A stretch of DNA of 12,434 nt from Pelagophyceae sp. CCMP2097. Lineage: Eukaryota > Sar > Pelagophyceae. Numbering within the stretch: the first letter of the stretch is position 1; each line of letters begins with the position of its first letter. Shown one piece after another: positions 1 through 7,003 of this stretch. The stretch spans positions 60,063 to 72,496 of the forward strand of contig MU657281.1 of assembly GCA_026770575.1 (NCBI GenBank). The letters run 5' to 3'. A program made the translations under genes and the position numbers. The notes under the pieces are model-generated. The model did not search any database. It saw nothing but the letters and a program-made list of their open reading frames with translations, and was not told the origin of the DNA.

Positions 1-52
1 GGGCATTTCAACGGCGCGATCCAACGTCGAATGAGGGCTTTTCCGACCGCTT

Positions 53-742
53 TTAGGTTGCACCCAATGGGCTGCTTTCCAATGGGCTGCTTTCCAATGG
101 AATTTTTCCGATGGGATGCTTTCCAATGCGACTTTTCCGATGGGATTTTTCCATTGGGACTTTTTCCATTTGGATTTTTCCGTTGGGTTTTTTCCCCAAT
201 GGGCTCCCGCCGGGCAACGGCGCTTTGAGACTGAAGCTCCTCGCCCGCAAAACCCGCAAAACCGCTCCGACGGCTTTGTCGAGACTGGCTTTGGGGTTCT
301 GCCCGCATCCTCCAAACGGGCGACCAAAGCAACGCGTTGCCCACGCGTTTCAGAGAAACCCGCCGCAAAGTGCGCGCGATTCGGGGCGCCGGTGCCGAGT
401 ACACACGTGCTCCGAACATTCATCCCGCGGCGCGCGTCCCTGCAGCGCCACGAAGAGCGCATCCAGCGCCGCAACGCGCTCCGCCGCGGGCGCCTCGCCG
501 CGGGCCAGCCCTTCGAAGTGCAGCGCCGGGGCGTACCTGGCACGCTGCTCTTGGGCCGGTTGAGAACGGCGTTTTTATGATTTTTTTTAAAAATGAAAAA
601 TTTGATTTTTAAAAAGAAGAAGGGCGCACCAGGCCGCGTCGGCGACGCTGGCTCCTTTGGCGATCTTGACGCCGCGTTTGGACTGGGCCGCGGTGCGCGT
701 CAGTTTGATTTCCACCTTTTCGCTGCACTGCCGCGCGGCCAT
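53..742 (-). CDS. Spliced hypothetical protein, three predicted exons
   Basis: I do not recognise the family. Exons read 742-630, 536-407 and 298-53; introns 629-537 (93 nt, GTGCGC...GTGCCAG) and 406-299 (108 nt, GTGTGT...GCGGGCAG) have matching phases (2 and 0), giving 162 residues. The ATG at 742 has an in-frame TAG two codons upstream. The start (MAARQCSEKVEIKLTRTAAQ) is basic and soluble; exon 2 is Ala-rich and helical-looking (AERVAALDALFVALQGR); exon 3 continues with NPKASLDKAVGAVLRVLRAR. Third positions are mostly G/C in exons, while intron 1 is strikingly A+T rich. Without splicing all three frames stop. The last ~45 residues are Lys/Pro-rich and encoded by a 15-bp minisatellite, so the true 3' end may be earlier at an unseen donor. 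The short block ASLDKAV resembles ASLDEAV at the start of the LRR gene at 9501. Function unknown; the gene model is inferred by eye. Confidence 0.5.
64..205. repeat. 15-bp degenerate tandem array
   Basis: Roughly nine copies of a monomer close to TTTTTCCATTGGGAC, with GCTTTCCAATGGGCT variants at the left. The period of 15 keeps the minus strand open, where it reads as a five-residue repeat (types MEK-x-P and GKIPL) forming the tail of the gene at 53-742. Confidence 0.85.
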
Positions 743-1019
743 GTGCACCTAGCGCGCTTTTCGCCGGGGCGCGTTTGGGGCGCTTCTTTGTGGCCGTATC
801 GCGGAGATGGCACGTGGCGAGCGGGCTTGCCGCGAATCGGGCGACGCGTCTTTTTCAAACTGTTCAAAAAAAGGGCCAGTGGTGCGCTCTTTTCGAGGGG
901 CGCGCTTTGGAAAGAGGCGCTCAGGGTCGAATTCGGCAAAGGGCCCTTTTAAGTGAGGCCTTTGAAGATTTTTTGGACCCAAAAAACGAGTTTGCAGAAA
1001 GGGGCGCCATTCTCCAATG
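743..1019. other. Intergenic, nothing recognised
   Basis: Upstream of the start at 742. Minus-strand frames are open for short distances (a Pro/Arg-rich stretch near 750-850), but no start, motif or convincing splice structure was found. A purine/pyrimidine-rich block lies at 850-880. It could hold the promoter of the three-exon gene; no TATA-like element stands out. Confidence 0.4.
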
Positions 1020-1205
1020 CCCGTCTTCCGACCGTTTTCCAACGGTCTTCCAACGGTCTTCCGACCGGTCTTTTAACCGTCTTCCGGCCGCCTTCCGACC
1101 GCCTTCCGACCGTCTTCCACCGGTCTGCCAACGGTCTTTTAACCGTCTTCCAACGGTCTTCCAACGGACTTCCGACCGTCTTCCAACGGTCTTCCACCGG
1201 CCGGC
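1020..1205. repeat. 11-bp minisatellite, left array
   Basis: About 17 copies of an 11-bp monomer of the form GACCGTCTTCC or AACGGTCTTCC. Because 11 is not a multiple of 3, all three minus frames read nearly the same 11-residue repeat (RWKTVGRRSE-like). The monomer is nearly the same as the one in the array at 11967-12434, in the same orientation. Confidence 0.85.
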
Positions 1206-1505
1206 AGGAGCCTTTTCGGGGCGGCGAATAAAGACAGGGCGACGCCACGAAATGCATCGGCGGTCCAAAACCGAAAGCACAAACCCACAATCCCAACCAG
1301 GCTGTTTTTGAAGAGTGCATCCCGAAATCGTGGAGTGCACTGTCCGCCGCGACGGGATTCGGACAGGTGGTGCATCTCGTGTTTTTTAACTTTTGCTTTT
1401 GTTTTTTTTTGTTTGCGACTTGGCGAAATTCCAAAGGCGGCTGTTGAGAACTCGGCCTTTTCGAAGGTGCTTGCAACGACGATGCGCGCAACGACGGTGC
1501 TTGAT
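1206..1505. other. Low-confidence unique segment
   Basis: Non-repetitive spacer between two repeat fields. On the minus strand one frame (about 1375-1215) reads a plausible hydrophobic stretch (FKNSLVGIVGLCFRFW), but a second minus frame is equally open, there is no clear start or splice site, and it runs into the 11-bp array. A pyrimidine tract lies at 1381-1412. The right end (1470-1505) holds the first degenerate ACGACGGTGCTTG monomers. Confidence 0.3.
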
Positions 1506-1799
1506 GCAGTTGCCACGTGCGTGCTCAAAGTCCAAAACCAAAAAGCGCAACTCCAAATTCAGAAGAAATGTCAAAATTTCAACAAGGCAAACACGTAAAG
1601 ATTGAATAAAATCCCAAAAATCTTTTTTTTTGTTGAAAATTTGGGCTCAAAGATTTTTGAAATTGATTTGATAAAATCTTTAAAGAGCCGCCTTGGTGAG
1701 ATTGTGACATGCCTTTCTTTGGTTGTGGATTTTTTTTTTTTTTTGCTTTTGGCTTTATTGCTTTTGCTTTTGGACTTTCGGAAATCAAGTGGCAACTGC
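1506..1799. mobile_element. Fold-back (MITE-like) element, copy 1
   Basis: A 294-bp A+T-rich element with imperfect terminal inverted repeats of about 40 bp. The left end GCAGTTGCCAC...AAAGTCCAAAA pairs with the right end TTTTGGACTTTC...GTGGCAACTGC, about 32 of 40 positions. Inner segments also pair (TGTCAAAATTTCA near 1569 with TGAGATTGTGACA near 1698), so most of the element could form a long hairpin. It has no coding capacity I believe in. It lies within an ACGACGGTGCTTG tandem field, whose monomers flank both ends. Non-autonomous fold-back DNA elements have this shape; no transposase partner was identified. Confidence 0.65.
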
Positions 1800-2005
1800 G
1801 GTTGAACGACGAAGCTTGCAGCGACGGTGCTTGGAAACGCCGTTTCTTGCAAGGTCGGTGCTTGCAGCGACGGTGCTTGCAACGACGGTGCTTGGGAACG
1901 ACGGTGCTTGGGAACGACGGTGCTTGCAACGACGGTGCTTGCAACGACGGTGCTTGGGAACGACGGTGCTTGGGAACGACGGTGCTTGCAGCGACGGTGC
2001 TTGCA
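1800..2005. repeat. 15/16-bp ACGACGGTGCTTG array
   Basis: About 13 monomers alternating CAACGACGGTGCTTG (15) and GGAACGACGGTGCTTG (16), lying exactly between the two fold-back elements. On the minus strand it reads as STVVA/PKHRRSQAPSLQ peptides in successive frames because 15- and 16-bp units are mixed. I treat these as non-coding. Confidence 0.85.
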
Positions 2006-2237
2006 GCAGTTGCCCCTTGATTGCCGAAAGTCCAAATCCAAAAGCGGATGGCCAGAAGCACAAATCCAAGATCCAAAACCAAACATGTCAAAATCTCACT
2101 TAGGCAGATATTTAAAGATTGAATAAAATCCCAAAAATCTTTTTTTTGAGAATTTGGGCTCAAAGATCTTGGATTTGCGCCTTGCTTTTGGCCTTTTGCT
2201 TGTGCTTTTGGACTTTGGGCAATCAGGTGGCAACTGC
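2006..2237. mobile_element. Fold-back (MITE-like) element, copy 2
   Basis: A 232-bp relative of the element at 1506. The left end GCAGTTGCCCCTTGATTGCC pairs with the right end GGCAATCAGGTGGCAACTGC, about 30 of 34 positions. It shares an interior block with copy 1: AAAGATTGAATAAAATCCC followed by a T-run and AATTTGGGCTCAAAGAT (2113-2170 against 1597-1655). The right arm is shorter than in copy 1, suggesting an internal deletion. Monomers of the ACGACGGTGCTTG array flank both ends, consistent with insertion into, or co-amplification with, that array. Confidence 0.65.
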
Positions 2238-2325
2238 TGTAGAACGAGGGTGCTTGGCAAGGCCGGTGCTTGGGAACGACGGTGCTTGCAACGACGGTGC
2301 TTGGGAACGACGGTGCTTTGGTGGC
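2238..2325. repeat. ACGACGGTGCTTG array, right remnant
   Basis: Four or five further monomers after the second fold-back element, ending in unique sequence near 2325. Confidence 0.75.
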
Positions 2326-2595
2326 TCGCATTTCAGACGGTGCGACTGCATCTGCCCCGAATTGTTCCACGGCGGTGAACGGCGGTGAAGAAGGGCGGTG
2401 AAGAAGTCCGTCTTTCGGCTCTCGAGACTTTGATGGTCCGGTGTGCAGACGGTGGGCGCTCGCACGGTCCGAGCCACGTCGAAAACCTCGAGGCCAACTT
2501 TGGGCCGCAGGGCGCCGTCCTTTTGGCGGTGAGCAGTTGTCCGTTTCGACCGCAGGCGACGGTCTTCTTGCGGCCCTGTCCCTGCCTTTGAAATC
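2326..2595. other. Unique segment, weakly coding-like on minus
   Basis: One minus frame (about 2515-2330) is G/C-biased at third positions and reads a natural sequence (GLEVFDVARTVRAPTVCTPD, later PPWNNSGQMQSHRL). It could be a downstream exon of the frame at 2596-3108. No motif identifies it and splice sites are not unique. Confidence 0.25.
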
Positions 2596-3108
2596 TCAGA
2601 GGCGGCAGGGGCCGTTTTTGCGGCATCCCACTAAAAAGGGCTCGAAATCGGCTTTGAATGGGTTTGAAAAAGTGGCCACCGTGCAGAGTCCCCGACGAAG
2701 CACTTCGGGGGCGTGCCACTCGATTCCCACAAGGCCAAAAAATATGCACAAGATGCAAAACCAGAGATACAATCCCAAAGTCTTTTTTTTAGAGTGTGCT
2801 CCACCGTTTTGGCAATGTATAAAATGCAAAAGAGCCGCCTGATTGGGCCGTGCCTTTTTGCCTTTTGGATCTGTGGCCTTTTTGCCTTTTGGTTTTGGTC
2901 TTATGGGAGCATTTCCACGTCGTCGGCAGCAAGGGCCGTTTTCGAGGGGGGCGTGGGTGCCGTCGAGGATCGATTTCGACTTGGCCTGCGCCGGACCACC
3001 ACGAGAAACGCCTTTGAAAAGCGCCTTTTCCGGGGACTTGATCGCTCTTGATTGTGGGCAAACGCACGCGGTTGGGGCAAACTGCGCCGAGAAGCGGGTG
3101 GCGCATTC
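2596..3108 (-). CDS. Open frame with kinase-like APE motif
   Basis: 170 codons open without an ATG start, so probably an internal exon or several exons. Residues 1-61 are coding-like (KALFKGVSRGGPAQAKSKSI, ILDGTHAPLENGPCC). Residues 70-87 are Lys/Pro-rich and come from a 24-bp direct repeat. Residues 111-128 are hydrophobic (LGLYLWFCILCIFFGLVG), membrane-like or A+T-rich intron read through. Residues 128-143 read VGIEWHAPEVLRRGLC (2727-2680), matching the activation-segment end of protein kinases (G-T-x-x-W-x-APEVL). No glycine loop, catalytic HRD or clear DFG is in frame; a shifted frame has KDFGI just upstream, at 2785-2771. If it is a kinase it is broken or spliced in a way I cannot resolve. 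Possible donor GTGGCC near 2679. Confidence 0.35.
   Translation of the reverse strand, partial: ECATRFSAQFAPTACVCPQSRAIKSPEKALFKGVSRGGPAQAKSKSILDGTHAPLENGPCCRRRGNAPIRPKPKGKKATDPKGKKARPNQAALLHFIHCQNGGAHSKKKTLGLYLWFCILCIFFGLVGIEWHAPEVLRRGLCTVATFSNPFKADFEPFLVGCRKNGPCRL
2852..2899. repeat. 24-bp direct repeat, two copies
   Basis: GCCTTTTTGCCTTTTGG occurs at 2852-2868 and 2876-2892, 24 bp apart (8 codons). It gives the minus frame the repeat PKGKKA. Confidence 0.8.
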
Positions 3109-3146
3109 TCAAAACGCGCATTCTCAAAACGCGCATGCTCAAGACG
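3102..3146. repeat. 15-bp tandem repeat, three copies
   Basis: Three near-identical copies of CGCATTCTCAAAACG. The plus strand reads HSQNA repeats and the minus strand FENAR or MRVLR repeats, depending on frame. Confidence 0.9.
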
Positions 3147-3151
3147 CGCAT

Positions 3152-3436
3152 CTCCGCGCCTCGGGCGCCGGGCGGCCTTGCGGGCGCACGCGCCTCGTTT
3201 CGGCGATTTCCCACGCATCGCGCGATTTCCCACGGCGAGGATTTCGACAAGGGCCGGTTTCCGTGATGCGAAAGGCGTGTTTTGTGAGGCGACGACTGTA
3301 TCCTGAGATGCGAGGGCCCTTGTCGGAAACGTCGCCGTCTCTCGAAGCGGCGCGGCGTTAGGGGGGAGAGCGCCTTCCCGAGAGCACTCTTGAAACGGCC
3401 GCCTCAGAAAAACAGCCGCCCTCTTCGACGCTTGTT
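3152..3436. other. Spacer, open on both strands
   Basis: G+C-rich unique sequence. The plus strand is open from 2843 to 3361 and looks fairly natural, but it overlaps the better-supported minus frame at 2596-3108 and carries no motif. I cannot assign a gene here. Confidence 0.25.
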
Positions 3437-3517
3437 CTGTTCAGACGCGCTTCAGTTCAGACGCGCTTCAGTTCAGACGCGCTTCAGTTCAGTTCACGCT
3501 TCAGTTCAGACGCGCTT
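3437..3517. repeat. 16-bp tandem repeat
   Basis: About five copies of TTCAGTTCAGACGCGC, the fourth shortened. It abuts the 3' end of the minus-strand reading frame at 3501-3734. Confidence 0.9.
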
Positions 3518-3734
3518 TCGGGGGCGGTCTTCCAAGCCTCGGGAGGCGCGCTTTGTATCCGCTCTTGGAGACGCTCTCTTGAAACCCCGAATCCACCGGC
3601 GCCTTCGCGGCGGTCTTCAAGGGGCCCAATCTCCAACGAGGCGCCGTCCAAGGCGCGTCTGCCGCGGTTTTCAAAAAGCAAGAGAGGCACGTCCCCAGCA
3701 AGCCGGCAAAAAACGGCCCGAGGAAAGAGGCCAT
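3501..3734 (-). CDS. Small ORF with hydrophobic N-terminus
   Basis: A 77-codon frame from the ATG at 3734 to a TGA at 3501. The first 21 residues are hydrophobic (MASFLGPFFAGLLGTCLSCF), like a signal peptide or membrane anchor, followed by a Lys/Arg/Pro-rich region. About 73% of third positions are G/C, better than the competing minus frame (3484-3906, reading LFDGLFPRAVFCRLAGDVPL and ending SELKREL), which also looks natural; only one can be real. The end lies in a 16-bp repeat. No family recognised. It may be only a first exon. Confidence 0.3.
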   Translation of the reverse strand: MASFLGPFFAGLLGTCLSCFLKTAADAPWTAPRWRLGPLKTAAKAPVDSGFQESVSKSGYKARLPRLGRPPPKARLN

Positions 3735-4556
3735 CAAAGAGCAGCCTGGACGAACTGCCGGCGACAAGATGCCATCTCCAGGGCATCTTTCTCAAAAGTG
3801 CCGTTGGGCCGTTTGCACCGATCTTCGAGGGGCGACTTGGGGGCTCTTCGAAAAGGCACCTCCTTCGAAAAGGCACCTCCGGGGAAAACGCGACACTGAT
3901 GGGCACGGCATAAAGAGCGCAAATGCATCAATAAAAGAGCGCAATGCCCGACCCTCAGAGAAACACCCGCGTTCAAAGGCCGCCTTCCCGAGAGTCTGCG
4001 GGGACGTCGCTCTTCAACGACGTACAGCTCCCACCTCGCGAGCCCGCGGCAGGACCTCCAGTCCGAATTTGCCGCACCCCAGCCTTCCTCGCGTCCCGGT
4101 CCCGTCCCGGCGCGGTCGTCGACGCCCAAGAGGATTCGAGCGCATGGTGTACTCTCGCGGTTTCGGGCGTTTTGGGCGCGCCATAGTCGGCTTCGGGCGC
4201 TTTTTGTAAACGGAGCCGGGTGCCGCTTGTGCGCCCCCCAAAGCGCGCCTTGCGATGCCGCAAAAGAGGCTCCCAAAGGGGGTCCCGTGTACTGTCGAAG
4301 GGAGTCGCGACGCGCAAGGGCCGACTCTGGCCATTTCGCGCCGCGCGCCGAAAAGATGCCCTCGAAAAGGCCTCCCAAATGAGCTGCATCTCGTCCGACG
4401 GATGTGCATCTCCCAAATGAGCTCCGTGATCGCCTAGGCTGTCGCAGAGGGCCGCCGTGAGGAATGGGCGCTCAAGGACGGCCCCAACGAGGCCTCGAAA
4501 GCGCCCTGCAGGCATGCCAGTCCAAAGGGCCCTTGAAAGCGGTTCGCGGCCACGGG
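3735..4556. other. Unique region, coding-like but unresolved
   Basis: No gene is assignable. A minus frame at about 4206-3960 has about 75% G/C at third positions and reads a natural sequence (RILLGVDDRAGTGPGREEGW, later LARWELYVVEER). The codon-aligned plus frame (3944-4186) is nearly as good. A second minus frame at about 4440-4200 reads DEMQLIWEAFSRASF. A direct repeat, GGAGATGCACATC/GGAGCTCATTTG, lies at 4378-4425. Exons of a minus-strand gene are plausible but boundaries are unclear. Confidence 0.25.
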
Positions 4557-4765
4557 GCCGTTGATGGGAGCCGTTGAAAAAGGGCCCCCGATGACCGTTG
4601 AGAGGAGCCGTTGACCGTCGAGGGGAGCCGGTGAAAAGGGGCCCGTTGACCGTTGAGTAGAGCCGTTGAAAAGGGGCCCCGTTGACCGTTGAGGGGAGCC
4701 GTTGAAAAGGGGTCCCGTTGGCCGTTGAGGGGAGCCGTTGAAAGGGGCGTTTCCAAGGGCCGTTT
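4557..4765. repeat. 36-bp minisatellite
   Basis: About five copies of a 36-bp unit built from CCGTTGACCGTTGAGGGGAG and CCGTTGAAAAGGGGCCC. On the minus strand it reads in frame as a 12-residue repeat (PFQRLPSTVNGA). The GTTGAAAAGGGGCC core recurs in other arrays of the window. Confidence 0.85.
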
Positions 4766-5182
4766 TTTCTTCTCAACGGCCGTTTTTGAACTCTTTCCGG
4801 TTCGTCTCGTTTCAAAGAGGCCGTCGCAAGGGGATTTTCCGGTCAAAGAGGCGATTTCGAAATGGGAATCATCATAATCACAGGGCGGCCCGTCCCTGAG
4901 GACCGGCCTCCAGTCCGAAAGGACCTGGCAGAGTCGGCTCAACCAACTGAGCACGCATTTGATAAATCTGATATACAAGACGGGAAAGTGGTCAACGTCG
5001 AACATGTGCGCGTTATGGCGCCATCGGGGAGCGGTCTTTCCCAGGTCGGGCTCTGCTGCGCATAAAATGGCCGTCTCCAAAGGGGTTGGCGGCCACGGGA
5101 CGTTCGTTTTTTTATATTTAAAAAGTTTAAAAAAGAAAGATAAGGGGCCTTTCTCGAGGGTGGTTGGAGAGGCCACACCGAA
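4766..5182. other. Unique segment without a clear gene
   Basis: Non-repetitive. A minus frame stays open from 5512 to 4472 (346 codons) and includes CDYDDSHFEIA and HMFDVDHFPVLYIRF. However it joins two unrelated in-frame repeats and an A+T-rich intron-like run (TTTTTATATTTAAAAAG, 5107-5123), so I do not call it as one gene. The minus strand at 4953-4938 reads GCTCAGTTGGTTGAGC, identical to a canonical tRNA D-arm, but no anticodon arm or T-arm follows. Confidence 0.3.
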
Positions 5183-5258
5183 GCGGGGGGATTCGTCAAA
5201 CGCGAAGCTGGGTGATTCGTCAAACGCGAAGCGGGGGATTCGACAAACTGCCGTTGGC
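5183..5258. repeat. 24-bp direct repeat, about three copies
   Basis: Unit GGGGGATTCGTCAAACGCGA plus AGCT, 24 bp. In the minus frame it reads FAFDESPS/FAFDESPR, eight residues per unit. Confidence 0.85.
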
Positions 5259-5302
5259 AACCCGCATTTCTGCGAATGTGCTCGACCCAAAACGGAGCGT
5301 CT

Positions 5303-5577
5303 AAAGAGCCCGTATCGACGGTTCAAAACATTTTCGATGCCGCGCCTTGCAAGGTGGCCGTCTGGAGAAAACCAGAGGGGATTCGCAAAACCCGTGGCCA
5401 CCACAGTTCGGCCCTGTCCGTGCAAAGGACTTCTCGGCCCCCTTTGGCGAACAAGGTCCTTGTGGCGCCCAGTTGAGACGCTCAAAAAACTCGTAGGCCT
5501 TTTTTGGGTCACTTTGCAAAGTCCGACGAGTTGAGGGGCCGACTCTGGTATTTCTTTGGCAGGTATTTCTTTGGCAG
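5303..5577 (-). pseudogene. Decayed transposase-like N-terminus (IS1595/Merlin-type)
   Basis: The minus strand reads SDPKKAYEFFERLNWAPQGP followed by CSPKGAEKSF (about 5514-5425). The IS1595 bacterial family and its eukaryotic relative Merlin begin with a segment of the form A-x-x-FF-x-x-L-x-W-x-x-G-P-x-CPxCG, a zinc ribbon. Here the Cys spacing is altered (C-S-P-K-G, no second Cys), and the preceding residues NSSDFAK lie in a different frame, joined at 5523-5517 across a one- or two-base shift. The frame stops at 5303; no DDE catalytic region is visible. Upstream residues LPKKYLPKKY come from a 15-bp duplication. I infer a degraded transposase start; the resemblance is by eye and short, so this is tentative. 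Confidence 0.28.
5547..5576. repeat. 15-bp direct duplication
   Basis: GGTATTTCTTTGGCA occurs twice in perfect tandem at 5547-5561 and 5562-5576. Confidence 0.95.
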
Positions 5578-5602
5578 CAAGCCGTTCAGAAGGCGGGGTT
5601 TC

Positions 5603-6083
5603 TCAGCGCGCTCGCGCCCCGGGCGTCGCGAGCGGCGCCTTGGACGCGCAGCGGGCCAGACTGCGAATCCCCAAGTGAACCGCCGTCGCGCCGCCGCCGC
5701 CCGCAACGTGCGAAAGAAGAGAGCCGCTCGCGGCGCGATTCGTGGGCCGCTCAGGGTGGCCCTTGAAATCGGGAAAGGCGACTCTTGGGTGCGATGCGGC
5801 CCTCTCGAGCTTCTCGGCGCCTAGACTTGCAGCCGGCGGGCGACACATTGCGGCTGCAAGCGCGGCGGAAGCGGCCTTTCGGTCCGAGGCGCTCGCGAGG
5901 GGACACTTCGTGCGCTGGGGCCGCCGGAAGATGGCCACCCGCGAGCGCCCTCTTCCCCCACATGAAGCGCGCGACGGCGGTAAACTTTTGGGACTCAGCA
6001 TGACCCGCGACGCTGCGCGTCCAACGCGCCACTCGCCACTTGCGGGCGCGCGCGCGCGCGGAGAACGTCCTGGGGGGCATCAT
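5603..6083 (-). CDS. Two-exon hypothetical protein, complete model
   Basis: Exon 1 is 6083-5939, the intron 5938-5854 (85 nt, GTGGCC...GCTTGCAG, phase 1), exon 2 5853-5603, giving 131 residues. An in-frame TAG lies directly before the ATG at 6083. The N-terminus is Arg/Ala/Ser-rich with no acidic residue for about 30 residues (MMPPRTFSARARARKWRVAR), like an organelle-targeting presequence. Exon 1 then reads FTAVARFMWGKRALA; exon 2 reads AAMCRPPAASLGAEKLERAA and VAFPDFKGHPERP. Third positions are about 74% G/C in both exons. The two exons are in different frames, so the join depends on the intron. No family recognised. The 3' part (5725-5611) is an inverted diverged copy of the 5' part (5943-6060), so the last ~40 codons could instead be antisense of a duplicated segment. 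Confidence 0.42.
5611..6060. repeat. Inverted duplication, arms about 115 bp
   Basis: Plus-strand 5611-5725 resembles the reverse complement of 6060-5943. Aligned landmarks in order are GCCTTGGACGCGCAGCG against GCGTTGGACGCGCAGCG, then ACCGCCGTCGCGC identical in both, then GAAGAGAGCCGCTCGCGG against GAAGAGGGCGCTCGCGG. The spacer is about 217 bp. Arms have diverged by substitutions and small indels. Confidence 0.6.
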
Positions 6084-6278
6084 CTAGGAGCCGCGCATTT
6101 TTGCCGAGGTGCGGAAATTTTCCGAGGTGCCGATTTGGGGGGTCGCTCAAAAACGAGGCGAGCCAGCAGACGGGGTTTATCAATAAAAAAACGGCAGAAA
6201 CCCCAATTAAGGCGCAAAAAAAGGCCGCCTCGTTTTTTAGGGTACATACTGGAGCCACCGTTTAAAGGCCCGCCAAGA
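6084..6278. other. Upstream spacer with 12-bp inverted repeat
   Basis: AAAAACGAGGCG at 6149-6160 is a perfect inverted match to CGCCTCGTTTTT at 6226-6237. Between them lies an A+T-rich stretch. The minus frame through it is hydrophobic (FFCALIGVSAVFLLINPVCW, from about 6228) but has only a GTG start. It may be promoter or 5' region of the gene at 6083, or a fold-back remnant. Confidence 0.35.
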
Positions 6279-6500
6279 CCTTTTTGAAAATGGACTTTTC
6301 TTTTTGAAACATGGCTTTTTGAAAAATGGCTTTTTGAAAAGGGATTTTTTTGAAGAGTGTTTTTTGAAAAAGTGTTTTGGAAAAAGGGACTTTGGAAAAG
6401 GGTTTTAAAGGGATTTTTAAAGGGTCTTTTGGAAAAAGGGGCTTTTGAAAAGGCCTTTTATGAAAAGGCCTTTTTGAAAAGGGATTCATTGAAAAAGTCA
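6279..6500. repeat. 15-bp TTTTTGAAAAGGGAC array
   Basis: About 14 degenerate monomers of 14-16 bp. Both strands are open: plus reads FEKxx repeats, minus reads PFQKR repeats. The same monomer family recurs at 6766-6932. Confidence 0.85.
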
Positions 6501-6710
6501 TTTTCGAATCGCGTCCTTCGTATCAAGCAGCGGTCCCTTAAGCATCTTTCGACAGACGCAGCTTGTGAGACGAGGTGCGTTTTTTTCGGAAAGTGCGCAT
6601 TTACGAAAAGAGGCCCTTCGTACCCATCCCGGCGAGGTTTGCTTGCCGCTTGACTGCACTGCGCTTTTGCGACGGGCGCCTTTTCCGTCACAGGCGCAGT
6701 CCACCTTCAT
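6498..6710 (-). CDS. Small Cys/Lys-rich ORF, doubtful
   Basis: A 70-codon frame from the ATG at 6710 (MKVDCACDGKGARRKSAVQS) to a TGA at 6498, lying between two related 15-bp arrays. It has five cysteines (CAC near the start, SCVC near residue 51) and many basic residues. Third-position G/C is only about 58%, so coding support is weak. No family recognised. Confidence 0.18.
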   Translation of the reverse strand: MKVDCACDGKGARRKSAVQSSGKQTSPGWVRRASFRKCALSEKNAPRLTSCVCRKMLKGPLLDTKDAIRK

Positions 6711-6765
6711 CTTTGGAGAGCGTCCAACTTTGGCGCGCCGATTGGTCCCCGCGAATCACCTTTTG

Positions 6766-6932
6766 GGGCCTTTTTGAAAAGGGATTTTTTTTGGGGAAAA
6801 ATGGCTTTTTGAAAAGGTTTTTTGATTTTTTTGTTGAAAAAGTGACTTTTGAAAAGGGATTCATTGAAAAGGGGATTTTTAAAAGAACATGGTGGGACTT
6901 TTGAAAAGGCCTTTTTTGAAAAAGGGACTTTT
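6766..6932. repeat. 15-bp TTTTTGAAAAGGGAC array, second block
   Basis: Same monomer family as 6279-6500, more irregular. GGGATTCATTGAAAA occurs in both blocks (6481-6495 and 6857-6871), showing they derive from one array or one duplicated segment. The 265 bp between them is unique. Confidence 0.8.
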
Positions 6933-7003
6933 TGGGGCCGCGTTTGCCGTCCTCGAGAGGCGGTCGGTGCCCAATTCCGGTTTCCAAACTCGAGCCCCGC
7001 CTT

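Noticed and set aside
1579..2370. 263-codon minus frame across the fold-back elements
   Set aside because: It translates inverted repeats, poly-T runs and tandem DNA; no coding signature.
2843..3361. 172-codon plus-strand frame with HSQNA repeats
   Set aside because: Reasonable composition, but it overlaps the motif-bearing minus frame and has no motif of its own; left as an alternative.
4888..4925. Hammerhead ribozyme core (CTGAGGA ... GAAA on the plus strand, 4896-4920)
   Set aside because: Core bases fit CUGANGA and GAAA, but stem II cannot pair at its base and no stem I/III arrangement with a GUC cleavage site forms.
4921..4990. tRNA gene on the minus strand (perfect D-arm GCTCAGTTGGTTGAGC at 4953-4938)
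   Set aside because: No five-base-pair anticodon stem, no GTTCRA T-loop at the right distance and no acceptor pairing could be found; likely chance or an old remnant.
4472..5512. 346-codon minus-strand frame
   Set aside because: It joins two in-frame minisatellites, an A+T-rich run and the out-of-frame neighbour of the transposase-like fragment; natural composition is patchy, so I treat it as fortuitous.
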